From Lentinus brumalis (lineage: Eukaryota > Basidiomycota > Agaricomycetes > Polyporales > Polyporaceae), in the NCBI GenBank assembly GCA_001792895.1, contig MARA01000013.1:806001-870000 (forward strand): a stretch of DNA of 64,000 bases, given 5' to 3'. Within the stretch, counting starts at the first letter, position 1. Each line of letters begins with the position of its first letter. The position numbers and the translations under genes are program-made. A model generated the notes under the pieces. The model saw only the letters and a program-made list of their open reading frames with translations, made no database searches and had not been told where the DNA came from. Of this stretch, positions 45,194 to 56,114 are shown piece by piece.

Positions 45194-48100
45194 ATGGCAA
45201 AACGGCGAGCAGGGTCCCGCAAAGTCAATTTTATCGGGCCGGAGTATCATCCGACACCCTCGGGGACCCATGCATTGTCTAGCTTCTCGGGTAAGCGTGT
45301 CGGAATGAAGGCGCTGGAGAAGGAACGCAAGAAGGTCGGAGATCGTCAGGAGATCGTCACACAAGGTACGCTAGCGATAAGTACTCACTTACCGTGGCAC
45401 ACTGACCGTTGGTTACGGTTGATCCAGGTATCGGTCCCGAGAGCCGTCAAGCACTGTCAGACTGGCGAGGAGAGACACCCATGGAGGGCGTACAAGCGGA
45501 GGGGTCATCGGCAGAGGACTCCGGAGTCTTCGGAAGCCATGACAATCTCGGAGGAATGCCGGATCTCGGAGGACAAGTCTGCGAAGATGATGAGGAAGAT
45601 GATTGGGAGGACGAGGGCGTTGAGACGATCACGTATGCAATCCGCGACATTCTGGATGCGCGCTCTCAGTGAGTATCTCTACCTCTGCATCATATGCACT
45701 GACTGACACATCCTGCAGTGTGAGCCAGCGCGTCCGGAAGGATCGCAGGACGTGGACACAGCGTGTGCAGTCCATGGACGAGAACTGGAAAAAGAAGCTA
45801 CCGCTCCTTGTCGACGCGTATCTGAATCACAAGTACAGCCCCACGCCTCCGGCGGCAGACCCCGAATCAAGCGCGACCATCGAGATCTTTGATATCTACA
45901 CATGCAAGTCTTCCGTCACCATCCCGATCGCCGAAGGACAGTCCCTAGCCGAAGCTCTGGTAACTGCGGGGTACCTGCCGACTACACCAATGTTGCCCTC
46001 CCTTGCGATCTCCCTCAAGACGCTCGAGCTGTACAGGTGTCTTCGGTTATTCAAGGCATCATTCTCGGCTGAAGCGTTCACGAAGCTCCTCTGCCATCAA
46101 TACTCCGTATGTCACACTCTCTACCATCTACCACGGCGCCGCTAACTGATCACCCCAGATTCCGTACCGCCGGTCGTATCGCACATCAATCTCCGATGTG
46201 TTCGATATTTATATCCTCATTCTGGAAGAAGTTCACGGCCGCGTGATGGCTGTTTTGCAGCGTGATGATCCGGACTGGCGCGCACAGAATAGTTGTGCCG
46301 CTTGCTCTTACGAGGTGCGCTTCATTACTTGTGCTAGCTCATTCCGTGGCCAGTAAGCTCATGATTATCACACAGGTCGAAGGCGAGGAGCCTCCTTTGT
46401 ACTCTCGCATGGTGTGCTTCGACGGCAACAACTCGTTGAAGCGACTCGCGACCTCCGAAGGTCGGAATACCGGGGACACGCGGACCTTCCAGAGCGACTA
46501 CATGCTCCCTCGTGACTTTGTTGATCAATTCGCAAACGAAGTCAAGTCACGTCAGCGCCAAGCGAAACCTGACCTTGTGGATACGGACGACGAGGCTGAC
46601 GAGACCGCGGGGGTCCCCGACACTGCTGAAGGTGACCCGACAGACGGCTGCAACACCACGTCGAAGGCTGCCCCATGCGCGACGAACTGGAAGGCAGCGG
46701 CTGCCGATGAGAAGAAGCGGATGTGGGGTGCGTTCGATGAAAGCGGTGTCTTCATTTGCGTTTGCCGGCATGGCTTGATCTTGTGGATCGCCGATATGGT
46801 GCGCAGTGGGGAGTTGTGAGTGGATCGGCCTTCATCTAGTTACCGGTACTGATCTCTCGCCTGCAGAGCCAAGTATGCCCTGGCGATGGCGTCACGCGTC
46901 AACGAGAAGATCCGCGGCAAGAAAATGATCGCTTATGACATAGGGTGCGCGTTTGAGGAGACTGTACTCCACAGTATACTCCGCGCCGCCTTCGAGGCGA
47001 CGGGCTCTCGCTTCTGCGTGCCCGCTTTCCACGGGTATTCACACTCATACAACTGCCAGGTGCAGTACCATCCGAACGCGATCGAGGGAGTTGGGTTGGA
47101 GGATTTCGAAGAGTCCGAGCGCGTGTTCAATCACTCGAACGAGCTCGCGGTAATCACGCGCCATGCGTCCCGGTTCCGCCGGCATCTCGCCATCCATATG
47201 TTCTTCCGTCAATGGGATCACGAACGCTACGCAAGCACGGGGGAGATGCTGTACAAGAACTACGTTCAAGCGCTGGATATCATCAGCAACACGGAGGGCC
47301 TCAGCAAGTCGCTCGAGACCCTTGAACTCACGGACGCCGACCTCGCGCGCTTCGAGACCGAGGAGCGCGAGTACTTCGCGACACTCCAGGACGAGGACCC
47401 TGCCAATGTCCACACCATAGCATACGTGGAGGCGCTGCAAGCGCTGCAGAAAGCCCAGTAAGTACGATGTCTCTTTGTTATGGCAGTGTAGGCTTACTGA
47501 TGACCTGCACATCAGGAACGAACTCGCGGACACATCAAGGCGTTTCCGCGGACGTGCCCCACGCGTAGATGGCGAGGTTGATCTCCAACTTACGTTCCTG
47601 GCGCCCAGCACTGGGCCCGTCGGCTACGATTCCAATCGGTCGGAAACATTGAAGCTTGAACGTCGCCGCCGGCACCTCCTCGATCGCGTCGATCAACTCT
47701 CTGCCGAGGTCGTCGCGATTGAGACAGAGTACGGCATCGAAAACCGGTGGCAGCCCGGCGACTTCTTGTACCAACAGACCGTCGAATACATCTCGACGCG
47801 CCGTTATCAGCGAGCGCTCGGAAGGCTTCAACGCCTCGTTATACAACGCCTGTTCGAGCTACATAAGCTGAACATCGGACGTGCAGGTAAGTGTTCGGTT
47901 TCCCATGACATCATCATGAGCTGACTCTCAACTGTACACGCAGGATACAAGGTACGCACGTACTTGGCCAAGAGTCTGCAGCGGCGATGCAGAGCGATTC
48001 GCAATGCTGTCACCGAGTACAACGCAGCAGCAAGGGCACTCAAACCAGCACGCCCTGAGGTCGACTTCGACAAGGTGACGCACTACACCTTTCTTGAGCA

Positions 48101-48599
48101 ATTCACGCTCCTCCAGGACACTCGGAACGACATCCGGGAGAAGCCCTGGACGCGACCGGAAGTCCGCGAAACCATCAAGCTCTCACGACGCATTCGACGA
48201 GCACGTGAAGAGATCCAGAGCGTCAACTGCGAAGCTCGAAGGGTGCACACCTCCATCCGCGATGAGGAGGTTCTCTTCCGCGGTGTACTCGCGCAGCTCA
48301 AAGACAAGGGTGACGTACTCCATGGAGCTGTCGAGGAGTACTGCCGCCATCGTCGTGCAGCAAATGCAAGGAATATGGCCTACCTTCAGAAGTTGTACGC
48401 ACTTCCTGGGTTCACCGGGATACCGTCCGCCGGATGCCACCCCGGTGCCCCAGAGCCACCGGACCACGGAAACACCGGAGCCGAGGGTCAGAGGGACAGC
48501 GTAGGGCAGGACGATGCTGAAATTGAGGGCATTGAGGTAGACGATGGTACACACGAAGTTGCATACGCCATTTGGGAGTATCTGGCCGACTTGAAGTAG
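45194..48599 (+). CDS. KDZ transposase, 1004 aa, 8 exons, apparently intact
   Basis: Exons 45194-45365, 45428-45668, 45719-46106, 46159-46314, 46376-46815, 46867-47457, 47516-47886 and 47944-48599 keep phase throughout. After a basic start and an acidic stretch comes the conserved core: WTQRVQSMDENWKKKLP and HGRVMAVLQRDDPDWRAQNSC. Next are a CxxC (SCAACSYE, about 315), PPLYSRMVCFDGNNSLKR (about 330) and KRMWGAFDESGVFICVCRHG. Then come LWIADMVRSGELAKY, AYDIGCAFE (about 489), FHGYSHSYNCQVQYHP, GVGLEDFEESERVF and FFRQWDHERY. The Asp residues of DGNN and YDIGC are the likely first two acidic catalytic residues of the RNase H fold. The C-terminal third is coiled-coil-like with an acidic end (GIEVDDGTHEVAYAIW). 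KDZ elements are abundant in Agaricomycetes. Confidence 0.92.
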
Positions 48600-48986
48600 T
48601 CCCCGTAGTCTTGTACAGGGTGTTCAATCAATGATATTATTACGAAACCGTTTGCTAAGCATTGTACTAGTATGCAGCAGAGTGTGTATGAAGTTTGGTG
48701 GGGTGCCGATTTGTGGAACGTCCAGAGTGCGCAAAAGGCACCCAGGATGCAACTGCTGTTTCGACCTTGCATGCACACCGCGTACTGCGAAATACGGGAC
48801 ACCCGACTTTCACATAGTCACTTACAAAGTACTCCACCATGTTCTACTATGCTAGTTAACGATGTCCTGTAAATTACAGAGGACGTCCAAGCGTCGTACA
48901 CCCACAATACCCAAATGAGTGCCAGAATGGCCGGGCATTAAGACGTCTTACATGAGCGCCTACTGTGCGCATCTCAGCCTTCCACC
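48600..48986 (+). other. No gene seen between the transposase and the next KDZ gene
   Basis: About 390 bp with AT-richer stretches. Probably 3' flank of the transposase and promoter of the next gene. Confidence 0.4.
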
Positions 48987-50217
48987 ATGACGTCCGCGGA
49001 TCCTCCCACCCTGTCTCTCCCTTCCTCCACCAATCGAGTGCCGGCGGGACTTATAGTCCCCTCGAATGGGCCGTACTACGTCGTTTTTGGCCGTGATTTA
49101 CTCAAGATCCACGAGCATCGGTGAGTCAACTCCATTATTGGGGTGCGCGGGCACGCTCTTGCCCCCTTCTCTTACATGTTACGTACCTCCGCGTTAGTCC
49201 CGCCGGTCTAGGTCTTGGAATCAACACCCCAATCCTGCCTTTCGTCATCACCTGCAAGCGGCGCGAGGAGGCTGTGGCGGCTGCCAGCATCAATCACGCC
49301 GTCTTCTCCTCCACGACCGTCCGCGACGCCCACGCTCTCGCATACCTGGTGCAACAGAGCCACATCAATGTTCGAGAGGGACACATCTACTCTATTGTGC
49401 GCGGTGGGAACAGTGAGGCACCCACGGGTGTGTACGTCGGCTTCCCATGGTGAGTTTCACGTCAACATGCTCGCGCATCGATCATGTGGCACTAAGTAAT
49501 GCAATACAGGATGGAGCTTGACAAGTATATCAGGCCCGACAAGAGCGCGGCACACTGGAGGAAGCGGCCGTCGCTCCAGGACGCCATCATCTACATGATG
49601 AGCGAGAAGCCGGGAAGTAACATCCCTATCTTGTCACCAGGGCGTCCGATTCCCCCTGCCCCTTCCCTTCTGGAGGTGAGTTATCTCCTTCACACGGCCG
49701 ATTTTGTCTGTCATTACATACTTATGGTCTTCTGACAGCCGGAGCCTAGCTGTCCCGACGAGAACGCGTCTGACGAGGCGAGCGACTCCGAGAGCGCTAG
49801 CGGGGCTGTCACCGAGGACGAGAACGCCGAGAACGATGTTTTCTATGACGGTGAGCATGATAAGCTTATCGTTGACCGCTGCTAACTGCTGCAATAGCAA
49901 TGGTTAACCTGAGCATCGAGTCCAAGGCTGGGGGCGTGGAGGATGTCGTCTGCAAGGCCCTCGCGCAGGTGATTCTTCCACTCCCGAGCATGGAAGATGG
50001 GAAACCCCGTGGCCGCTACCCTGTCACTCTCGGGAGCAGGGCGGACAAGATGCTGGCTTCTCGCGGCGTCAGCGAAACGGAGATCTGGAAGGTTCTGTCC
50101 GCGCGGGTGCATTGTACGACGGTGGAAGCATTCTCCTATCATATGGGCATGGCCCTGCAATGGTCGCCCATGGAGAGTACGCTCCTGTGGGAGGCCATAC
50201 ATATCCCATCGTTGTAG
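48987..50217 (+). CDS. KDZ-borne hypothetical protein, 327 aa, 5 exons
   Basis: Exons 48987-49120, 49198-49449, 49510-49675, 49739-49850 and 49898-50217 join in phase. The N-terminal half is globular: PYYVVFGRDLLKIHEHR, INTPILPFVITCKRREEA, HALAYLVQQSHINVREGHIYSIVRGG and TGVYVGFPWMELDKYI. It resembles a small alpha/beta fold of the kind with a conserved Trp/aromatic face. An acidic linker (ENASDEASDSESASGAVTED) separates it from a helical C-terminal part (VVCKALAQVILPLPS...SEVEAFSYHMGMAL-type; read EAFSYHMGMALQWSP in the sequence). I recognise no family. Sitting inside the TIRs on the transposase strand, it is probably element-encoded rather than captured. Confidence 0.7.
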
Positions 50218-50390
50218 CTAGTCATGTAACATGTACAATATAGTATGCTTGTATCTAAGGAATCCTCCCTCGCGGTCACGTGAGAACACTGTGGGATTGT
50301 TGAGTGTCTCTTGTCGCGCCCTCCAAAACATACTCAGGGTCCGGAACTCTCTCACACAAGACAGCTTCCATTCCCACCGGTGCCAGCGCG

Positions 50391-52143
50391 ATGCCATCCA
50401 CGTCCAACATCGAGAAACTCCTCAAGAAGATCGCGAAGCCCGCTCGTAAGGTGGGCGGCAGCAAGCGGACCCTGTATCCCTGGACATCACGACGTCGTCG
50501 GCAATATCAGAAGCTGTCAAAGCAGGAGCGGAAGGAGCTCCAGGCCCGATGCAATGCAAACCGCAATGCTCTCAAAGCCGCCCTTCAAGCTGCGCGTGCG
50601 GAGATGTACGATCGGGCGACCGAGATGGCAGCACAATTCGGGAACAAACACACACCGGCATACTACTACAAGCTCATCATGCAACGCACCAACCTGAAGG
50701 CCGAACCGCGGAAGGTCTCGCTATGGAACGCGTTTGTGAGTAAAGAAGTCGAGAAGCGCAACCAAGGTACGCACGCGTTACGTTTGGGCGGCGCAGGGCT
50801 GGTTCTCACTTCTTCACAGATATGGCCGCTGGGGGCCGAGACAACGTCTCCAAGGACATCATCAAGGAGATATCGAGGAAATGGAAGTCCCTTACCCCCG
50901 AAGAACGCGAGGCCGAGGTCGGCGACCGTCTCGAGCAGCTCCAGGACCGACAGAGCGAGCGCAAGCTCGTCGTCCACAACGAGGCACTGGCCGCTTTCAA
51001 TGACACGCGCGCAACGCTTGCACTCATTCAGCGCGAGGTACGCTCGTTCACACCTGCTTCGACCATGCTCCCACTCACAATGTCACACTTCTAGCTCGAG
51101 TACCTGAAGGGTCGCACAGATACGGACGTGCTATTCATAGCCGTCCGCTCCAAACTGGACTTCTGGAACGCACCGTACGTGTTCTGGAGCAACGACCGTG
51201 TCACGACGTTCTGGGAGACGTTGACCAAGAAGACAATCTACGACCTCGCGCTCCAGATGGAAGGCTTCACGATCTCCGGGCTCGACTGTGAGTATATCGT
51301 TCGCTTTCCACCATGCCTCCACGTACTGATGTTTCTCCGCTGCAGCAATTGTCCGCAAGCACGCGGACGAACTCCTGTTCGTCAAGAAAGAGGCCGCTGA
51401 TTTGATCCTTGAGAAGCTTCGTGAGTCTCGCCTTTCTCATGCATGGTATCGCCGCTGACGCGTTCTCAGGGGAAGCGTGCCTGCCCGCGAGGGGTTCCAT
51501 CAGTAAGATGTACTACACCAATTTCGAAAAGCACATCACCCTCAAGTACGGCATCGTGCTCCAGAACTGGCCCCTCCAGCAATTCGTGGCCCCTGGCAAG
51601 TTCAGCAGCATCCCGCTGCTGCAGATGCTGCGTGACTGCTTTGCGCAGGGCACCAGCCGCTTTGTCGCGCTGACCGACGCTGAGTGGACGGCGTGGAGGG
51701 CCGCGTACCACACTGGTACGCACGCCCCTGGCGTGACTGGAGCTATTCCGGCCGCGCTCGCCTCCGAGCTTGCAGCTCAGAATGCCACGCCTGCCGCCGA
51801 CGATACCAACGCGACGTCTACGGCGCCCACCGCCGCAACCACAACGTCCGCGACGCCAGCCACGCCCGCCACACCCGCCACACCCGCGACGCCTGCGACG
51901 CCCGCCACACCCGCGACGCCCGCGACGCCCGCCACGCCCGCCACGCCCGCCATGCCTGTTCCGCCCGCCCCGCCCGCTGCTGCAACCGCCACGCCCGCCA
52001 CACCCGTGCTCACGGCTGGTGCCCCCGCGCCTGCTACCGGCCCTGCGAACGAGTACCTCGTGCTCTCGAACATCGACCCCGCCCTCCTCGCGCTCTCGAA
52101 CATTGACCCCGCCCTCCTCCCGCCCCCGACAACAACTGCTTAA
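50391..52143 (+). CDS. KDZ-borne HMG-like protein, 511 aa, 5 exons
   Basis: Exons 50391-50766, 50820-51037, 51095-51287, 51346-51420 and 51470-52143 join in phase. The start is very basic (KKIAKPARKVGGSKRTLYPW, RRRRQYQKLS). Residues ~115-180 look like an HMG-box or related three-helix DNA-binding domain: SLWNAFVSKEVEKRNQ, a linker, then VSKDIIKEISRKWKSLTPEEREAEV. A folded region follows (TDVLFIAVRSKLDFWN, WETLTKKTIYDLALQMEGF, FEKHITLKYGIVLQNWPLQQF, FVALTDAEWTAWRAAY). The last ~130 residues are low-complexity, with about 18 near-perfect Thr-Pro-Ala repeats, then a duplicated LSNIDPALL. It would act in the nucleus; a role in binding transposon ends is inference. Confidence 0.75.
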
Positions 52144-52172
52144 CTTCGTCTGACCAGCACGACCCCGCTTCG

Positions 52173-52391
52173 ATGTTGGACGATGCTCTGCAGCCCAACA
52201 CCACCGTGCAGAACCTCCCCGTCACCCCGACGCCTGGCCCGTTAGTGGTACCGCGAGGGACCAAGCACGGCCCTGGCGACTTTGTCCCCTACAACCCGCA
52301 CCTCCCGAAGAAGGCGCGCCAGGTCCGCTCTGACAAGAACAAGCCCCGCGGCCCCCGCAAGAAGAAGGGCGCACAGGAGAACTCTGCGTAG
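52173..52391 (+). CDS. Short basic ORF, possible last exon of the HMG-like gene
   Basis: 72 residues starting MLDDALQPNTTVQ, then PTPGPLVVPRGTKHGPG, ending in a Lys/Arg-rich tail (KKARQVRSDKNKPRGPRKKK). The frame begins 30 bp after the stop of the preceding gene. An unseen splice could fuse it, giving that protein a basic C-terminus. No good donor was found, so it is kept separate. Confidence 0.35.
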   Translation: MLDDALQPNTTVQNLPVTPTPGPLVVPRGTKHGPGDFVPYNPHLPKKARQVRSDKNKPRGPRKKKGAQENSA

Positions 52392-53294
52392 GAGTCTTAC
52401 TCACGTTCCTCGCAAGCCCCCTATATCCCGCGCATCGTCTCCTCTCACCGCTCGCCCCCGTCCATCCCCCATCCTACCCTCCTCGCTTTGCACTTCTAGT
52501 TACAACTATCCAATACAGTACTACTTAGTAGTATTTACTTATCTTTCATGTACTCGACTCTCTGTACCACTAGTCCATGCTTCTGATATGATGACCATGG
52601 TAGTGTGTTGTGCTGTCAGAACTCGGACACGTCAATAATCATTGCTATCACCACTATCTTCTGCAGCCTCTGCAAATATCTCTAAGTGCGAAGCGCCCAC
52701 GCGCGGGCGTTGATCACGATCCGATCTTGAGAAGCGTCGAGGTGCCTGAGGCGATCAGACTTGCGATCTCACCCTTACCGTCCTGCTGTACGTCCTGCCT
52801 GCACCAAAGCATATGGAACCTTGCTAAACATCTGAGAGTACAGCTAAAGTGCATCTGTATGCTATGCTGTTAAGCAGCAGTACAGATGAAGCTCTACACT
52901 ACGCTGGCAGGGAGCAGCAGGGGCGCATCAATCTGCGATCAAACCACCGATCCAGATCTTGACACGAGTCTGCACACCATAAGCCGGTGTCCCGTCGCTC
53001 TGCAGCCCCCGACATACTTACCATGCTTATGGCATGTGCAACGATGCTGAAATGTCATCGATGCCGACGACATTGAGAGCGGGAGGCGTAAGCAGGCGCA
53101 GGCGCAGGTGGGCGCGAGGAGCGGCGGAACCTCGGCCAGGCACGCGCGCTATCAAGCGTGACTCATCCCGCCCACCACGTGTCCCATGCGCCCGCTCCTG
53201 CACGGGAAGGCGGGACTAGTAGCCAGTGAGGAGGGTCCCGGCATCGAGAGCTAAGGCACTGGTGAGCGCTGGATATCCCACAACAGCAGGACTC
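52392..53294 (+). other. No gene seen inside the KDZ right end
   Basis: Non-coding sequence between the last KDZ gene and the right TIR. A pyrimidine-rich stretch is near 52480-52560. Confidence 0.4.
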
Positions 53295-53719
53295 CATACG
53301 TACCAGTATCATCCGGCGGCGTTCAGTAGCAAGGGCGGGACGGCGCGGCGCTTGGGCGGGGTGGCGGGGCGGTGTGCGGGCGGGCTTGGCGCTGCTCTAT
53401 GATGACGAGAGCTAAAACAGACGTCAGCGTTGAATAGAGCTCGACAATACAAGTTCGTACATACCGAAATCATGCCGAAACGCGCAGTGGAAGGGCGGGG
53501 ACGGCGGGGACAGCGAGCTCACCGTCGGGGACAGCGAGCGCGCCGTCCCAGACGCCCTGCAGAGGCGGGACGGGCGCCGGAGGTCACGTTGCCGGCGCGG
53601 GCAGGTGCGGAGGCGCGGAACTGATCGGCTTGATGGCTGACGTAGCCCGGAAGGCATGCCCGAACTCCCCGAAGGGGCGGGATGGCCGACACTTAGAGGG
53701 CGGGAGGAACCCTTCTACT

Positions 53720-54132
53720 GGATGACTTTCCATAAGACTCTGCGGGTCTACGGTCGCCGTAGATTCCTAGCGGAGCTTGATCTTCGCCGGGTATCTTGAG
53801 CGCTGGACGGACAACCCGTGACTTTCGGAGGTCGGTTGTGCAGATTATGTGAGCAGAAATATTGATGGCAACAGGGTTTGTCATGATGGGGACTTCCCTT
53901 TCAGTGGTTCGGAGGCTCAAAACGCCTCAAGCGAGGCTAAGCGAGAGCTCTGCGGCAGCGTTTAGGTCTACGAAGGGGGGTCGACCCCCTTCGTAGATTT
54001 TGGGCGCTTGAAGTGTCTACGGAGCTCTGTCCCATCAGCGGGGTTCGTATCGGCCTCGGTATCTCGGCCAACAGAGGTGTTTGGAAGTCTACGGTCGTCC
54101 GCAGAGCCGCAGACCCTTATGGAAAGTCATCC
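53720..54132 (+). mobile_element. 413-bp MITE in the KDZ right TIR
   Basis: Terminal inverted repeats begin GGATGACTTTCCATAAG and extend ~26 bp with two mismatches. They are flanked by ACT on both sides (53717-53719 and 54133-54135). It has no coding capacity. Three-bp duplications fit PIF/Harbinger- or CACTA-type transposases, but the family is unassigned. Confidence 0.85.
53967..53997 (+). repeat. GC-rich palindrome at the MITE centre
   Basis: TCTACGAAG and a G run face a C run and CTTCGTAGA around GTCGAC, with one unpaired G. Able to form a strong cruciform or hairpin. Confidence 0.8.
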
Positions 54133-54215
54133 ACTTCGGGGAAGAGGCAGACGATATTCGTAGTGGTGCTCGTAGTGGCCCTCTACAGGGGATTTGAGTC
54201 TAACAAACCCGGGAT

Positions 54216-54974
54216 TCCTGGACACGAGAAGTGGACAGGTCTAGGGGGCAGTAATGGGATGGAGCTCCGGGGTGGGAGAGTGGCGAAGTCGCGTGGCGTT
54301 GTGTTTCGGACGAGGTAATCCGGTATATTATTCGCACGGTCGAATGCTCCAGTAGCCAGTTGTACGACCGGAGGCGAGTCTTGTGTTCGTCGTTTTTTGG
54401 TGGAGAGGTCAGGCCGGCAACTCGATGCAAAATCGTGGTCGAAGTACTTAAGTAATTGGCGGGTAGTGAGCGTGCGGTTTACCGCCGTTTCATGTGTGGT
54501 CGAATGAAGAGGCTCGGAACTTAGCAGCAGTGTAATGATGGTTTATGTGGCTTGATCGGATGAGCTATATAGGTCTCTTTGCCGAAAACGAGGAGTGGAG
54601 ACCGAATACGAGGCGTGGAGACGGGGTTTAGCTAGTATGTAGAGGCACTTGGTCGCGAGTGGCATATGACAAGACTAAGCGCAGTTAGGAGAAGCGTGCT
54701 AACTACAAAGTGTGCTATACGGTCATAGTAAGGCAGCAAGGACGGACTGAGGGAATGTACGAGATGTTATGACGGATAGGGTGCGCGGTGGTGTGGGAGA
54801 TGGTCGTGTATACGCCGAATGATGGGGTAGAATCAAGAAGTGAAGGAGAAACCGCGGACTTGAGCGAGGCGGAGTCAGTCGTGAGAGGGAACAGGGTGCA
54901 AACTCAGCAAACGTTGTTCTGTTTAGGAACGGACTGTTTGTGGGTTCGGGCGGGTGAGTGCGAGATGCAAGGGA
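54216..54974. other. No gene seen to the right of the KDZ element
   Basis: No long frame with protein-like composition. Probably 3' flank of the F-box-like gene. Confidence 0.4.
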
Positions 54975-56114
54975 TCAGAAGGCGATGTAGTCAGGAAATT
55001 GATGTATTGACTCACACGTGTGTTTGTGTCTCCACCTCTGGTCAGCGAGCCAACCGCGAAGAGTGTCTCGAATTGGAAGGAGAGGCCGGGGTGCGTAGAA
55101 CGTCTCTCGGAAGTCCATGGCAAGAAGGTGGAGTTGTCCGAAGAAGATATAGTCCCAGAGGTCGAGTGCTCGGCGCAATGGCTCGCCGTCGAAGTTGAAG
55201 CCGCGCTCCCTGAATTGTTGAAGGAATATGGTTTGTTGGAGGTTGGGCTCTTGAACCGGGATGGTTCCAAGGCGATGGAGGGTGGCGGAGGGAAATCCGC
55301 AGACGCAGGCGTCTGGGGTGATGAAGTTCATCATGAGTGACGACCAGAAGGAGCGAATCGGGGTGATAGGGTTATTCGAGGGGCTGCTGACTACGTTGAC
55401 GCGCCGGCCGGTGCGAGTCTTGAAGGTGCGGGCTGTCCTGTAGCGGTGGCACCAGAGGACTGTTGGACGGGGTGGGGAGGCTCGTTCGAGTTGTGCGTAC
55501 AGACCGGCGCGGTCGTTCTCGTTGACGGGTATGTTGATGCGAAGACTTTGGTCTTCTTCGTCGTCATCGTCAACATCATCTTCGTCTTCTGCCGCCGGAT
55601 TACGTGGTTGGCTGTCGGGTGAGTGATCGTTCATGGTGTCGTGACTGACACCGGTCACTGATTGTTGCGGGAGGGGCTGATTGGTATGGATGGAATTAGC
55701 GTCGTCTGAGAGCTGGTCGTCGTTCAATCGATCTGGGTAGATGCTGACAGATGTAGCATCTTTATTCTGGAGACGAACGGCTCGTTTCCAGCCGAGGCCG
55801 GAGGGCCGGATGATGGTGTGGAGGAAGCATCTGTACATATTTGCGGGAACGTAGATGTCGAGCTGGGATGGGGACCACGAGCTGTCGGGGAGGAAGAAGT
55901 GAAGGGCGGTTGGGCCAGAGATGATGGAACCAGTTTTGCGCAGGAGGTCGTCGAAGGCGGAAACATCGGACACGAACGGCTTCACGTAGGCGATATAACG
56001 GTGCCGAAGGTGCTTTGCTACCACGGCGAAGAACGTACGGCACGTTCCACGCCATGCGGCAAGCGTTTCCCAATCGGACTGTTGTACAATGGAGATGAGG
56101 ACGTCGACAGGCAA
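54975..56114 (-). CDS. F-box-like protein, paralog 1 (~380 aa, 5' exon unresolved)
   Basis: Minus-strand frame ending at 54975. The N-terminal LPVDVLISIVQQSDWETLAAWRGTCRTFFAVV fits an F-box-like helix bundle, the part that would bind Skp1. It is followed by HRYIAYVKPFV and IISGPTALHFFLPDSSWSPSQLDIYVP, then a long acidic linker (DEDDVDDDDEEDQ). The C-terminal part is conserved: NPITPIRSFWSSLMMNFITPDACVCGFPSATLHRLG and FFGQLHLLAMDFRE. The GS/GP...LDIYV stretch recalls a degenerate nucleotidyltransferase core; that is only a resemblance. The frame as listed has no ATG. A short 5' exon reading ...QRLPSI before a GTAAGT near 56173 is likely, but the phase does not close. The paralog is at 61368-62351. 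Confidence 0.6.
   Translation of the reverse strand: MPVDVLISIVQQSDWETLAAWRGTCRTFFAVVAKHLRHRYIAYVKPFVSDVSAFDDLLRKTGSIISGPTALHFFLPDSSWSPSQLDIYVPANMYRCFLHTIIRPSGLGWKRAVRLQNKDATSVSIYPDRLNDDQLSDDANSIHTNQPLPQQSVTGVSHDTMNDHSPDSQPRNPAAEDEDDVDDDDEEDQSLRINIPVNENDRAGLYAQLERASPPRPTVLWCHRYRTARTFKTRTGRRVNVVSSPSNNPITPIRSFWSSLMMNFITPDACVCGFPSATLHRLGTIPVQEPNLQQTIFLQQFRERGFNFDGEPLRRALDLWDYIFFGQLHLLAMDFRETFYAPRPLLPIRDTLRGWLADQRWRHKHTCESIHQFPDYIAF

Larger units (their letters stand above)
36432..54215 (+). mobile_element. KDZ DNA transposon with ~505 bp TIRs, carrying two nested insertions
   Basis: The left end begins ATCCCGGGTTTGTTAGACTC at 36432. The right end carries the same sequence inverted, finishing at 54215. 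Left TIR = 36432-36483 plus 43850-44303; right TIR = 54215-54136 plus 53719-53295. After removing the nested elements each TIR is about 505 bp and near-identical, for example over ACTACGAATATCGTCTGCC, AGAAGGGTTCCTCCCGCCC and GCGTTTCGGCATGATT. Net length is ~10.0 kb. Inside are the KDZ transposase (45194-48599) and two further genes. No target duplication is visible next to 36432/54215, so the outermost few bases may be mis-set. Confidence 0.85.
53295..54215 (-). repeat. KDZ right TIR, split by a MITE
   Basis: Inverted match to the left TIR, in two parts (53295-53719 and 54136-54215). The MITE lies exactly at CTTCT-ACT-TCGGGG; without it the sequence is collinear with the left TIR, which reads the same bases uninterrupted at 43870-43895. 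Confidence 0.85.

Noticed and set aside
51777..52103. Minus-strand Gly-Val-Ala repeat protein
   Set aside because: It is the complement of the Thr-Pro-Ala coding repeat of the KDZ HMG-like gene.
44304..53294. TET/JBP dioxygenase expected in some fungal KDZ elements
   Set aside because: No HxD...H iron-binding pattern with the right surroundings was found in the two companion genes.
36422..54225. Target-site duplication of the KDZ element
   Set aside because: Bases next to 36432 (CACATTTTTC) and 54215 (TCCTGGACAC) share nothing convincing. Left unclaimed.
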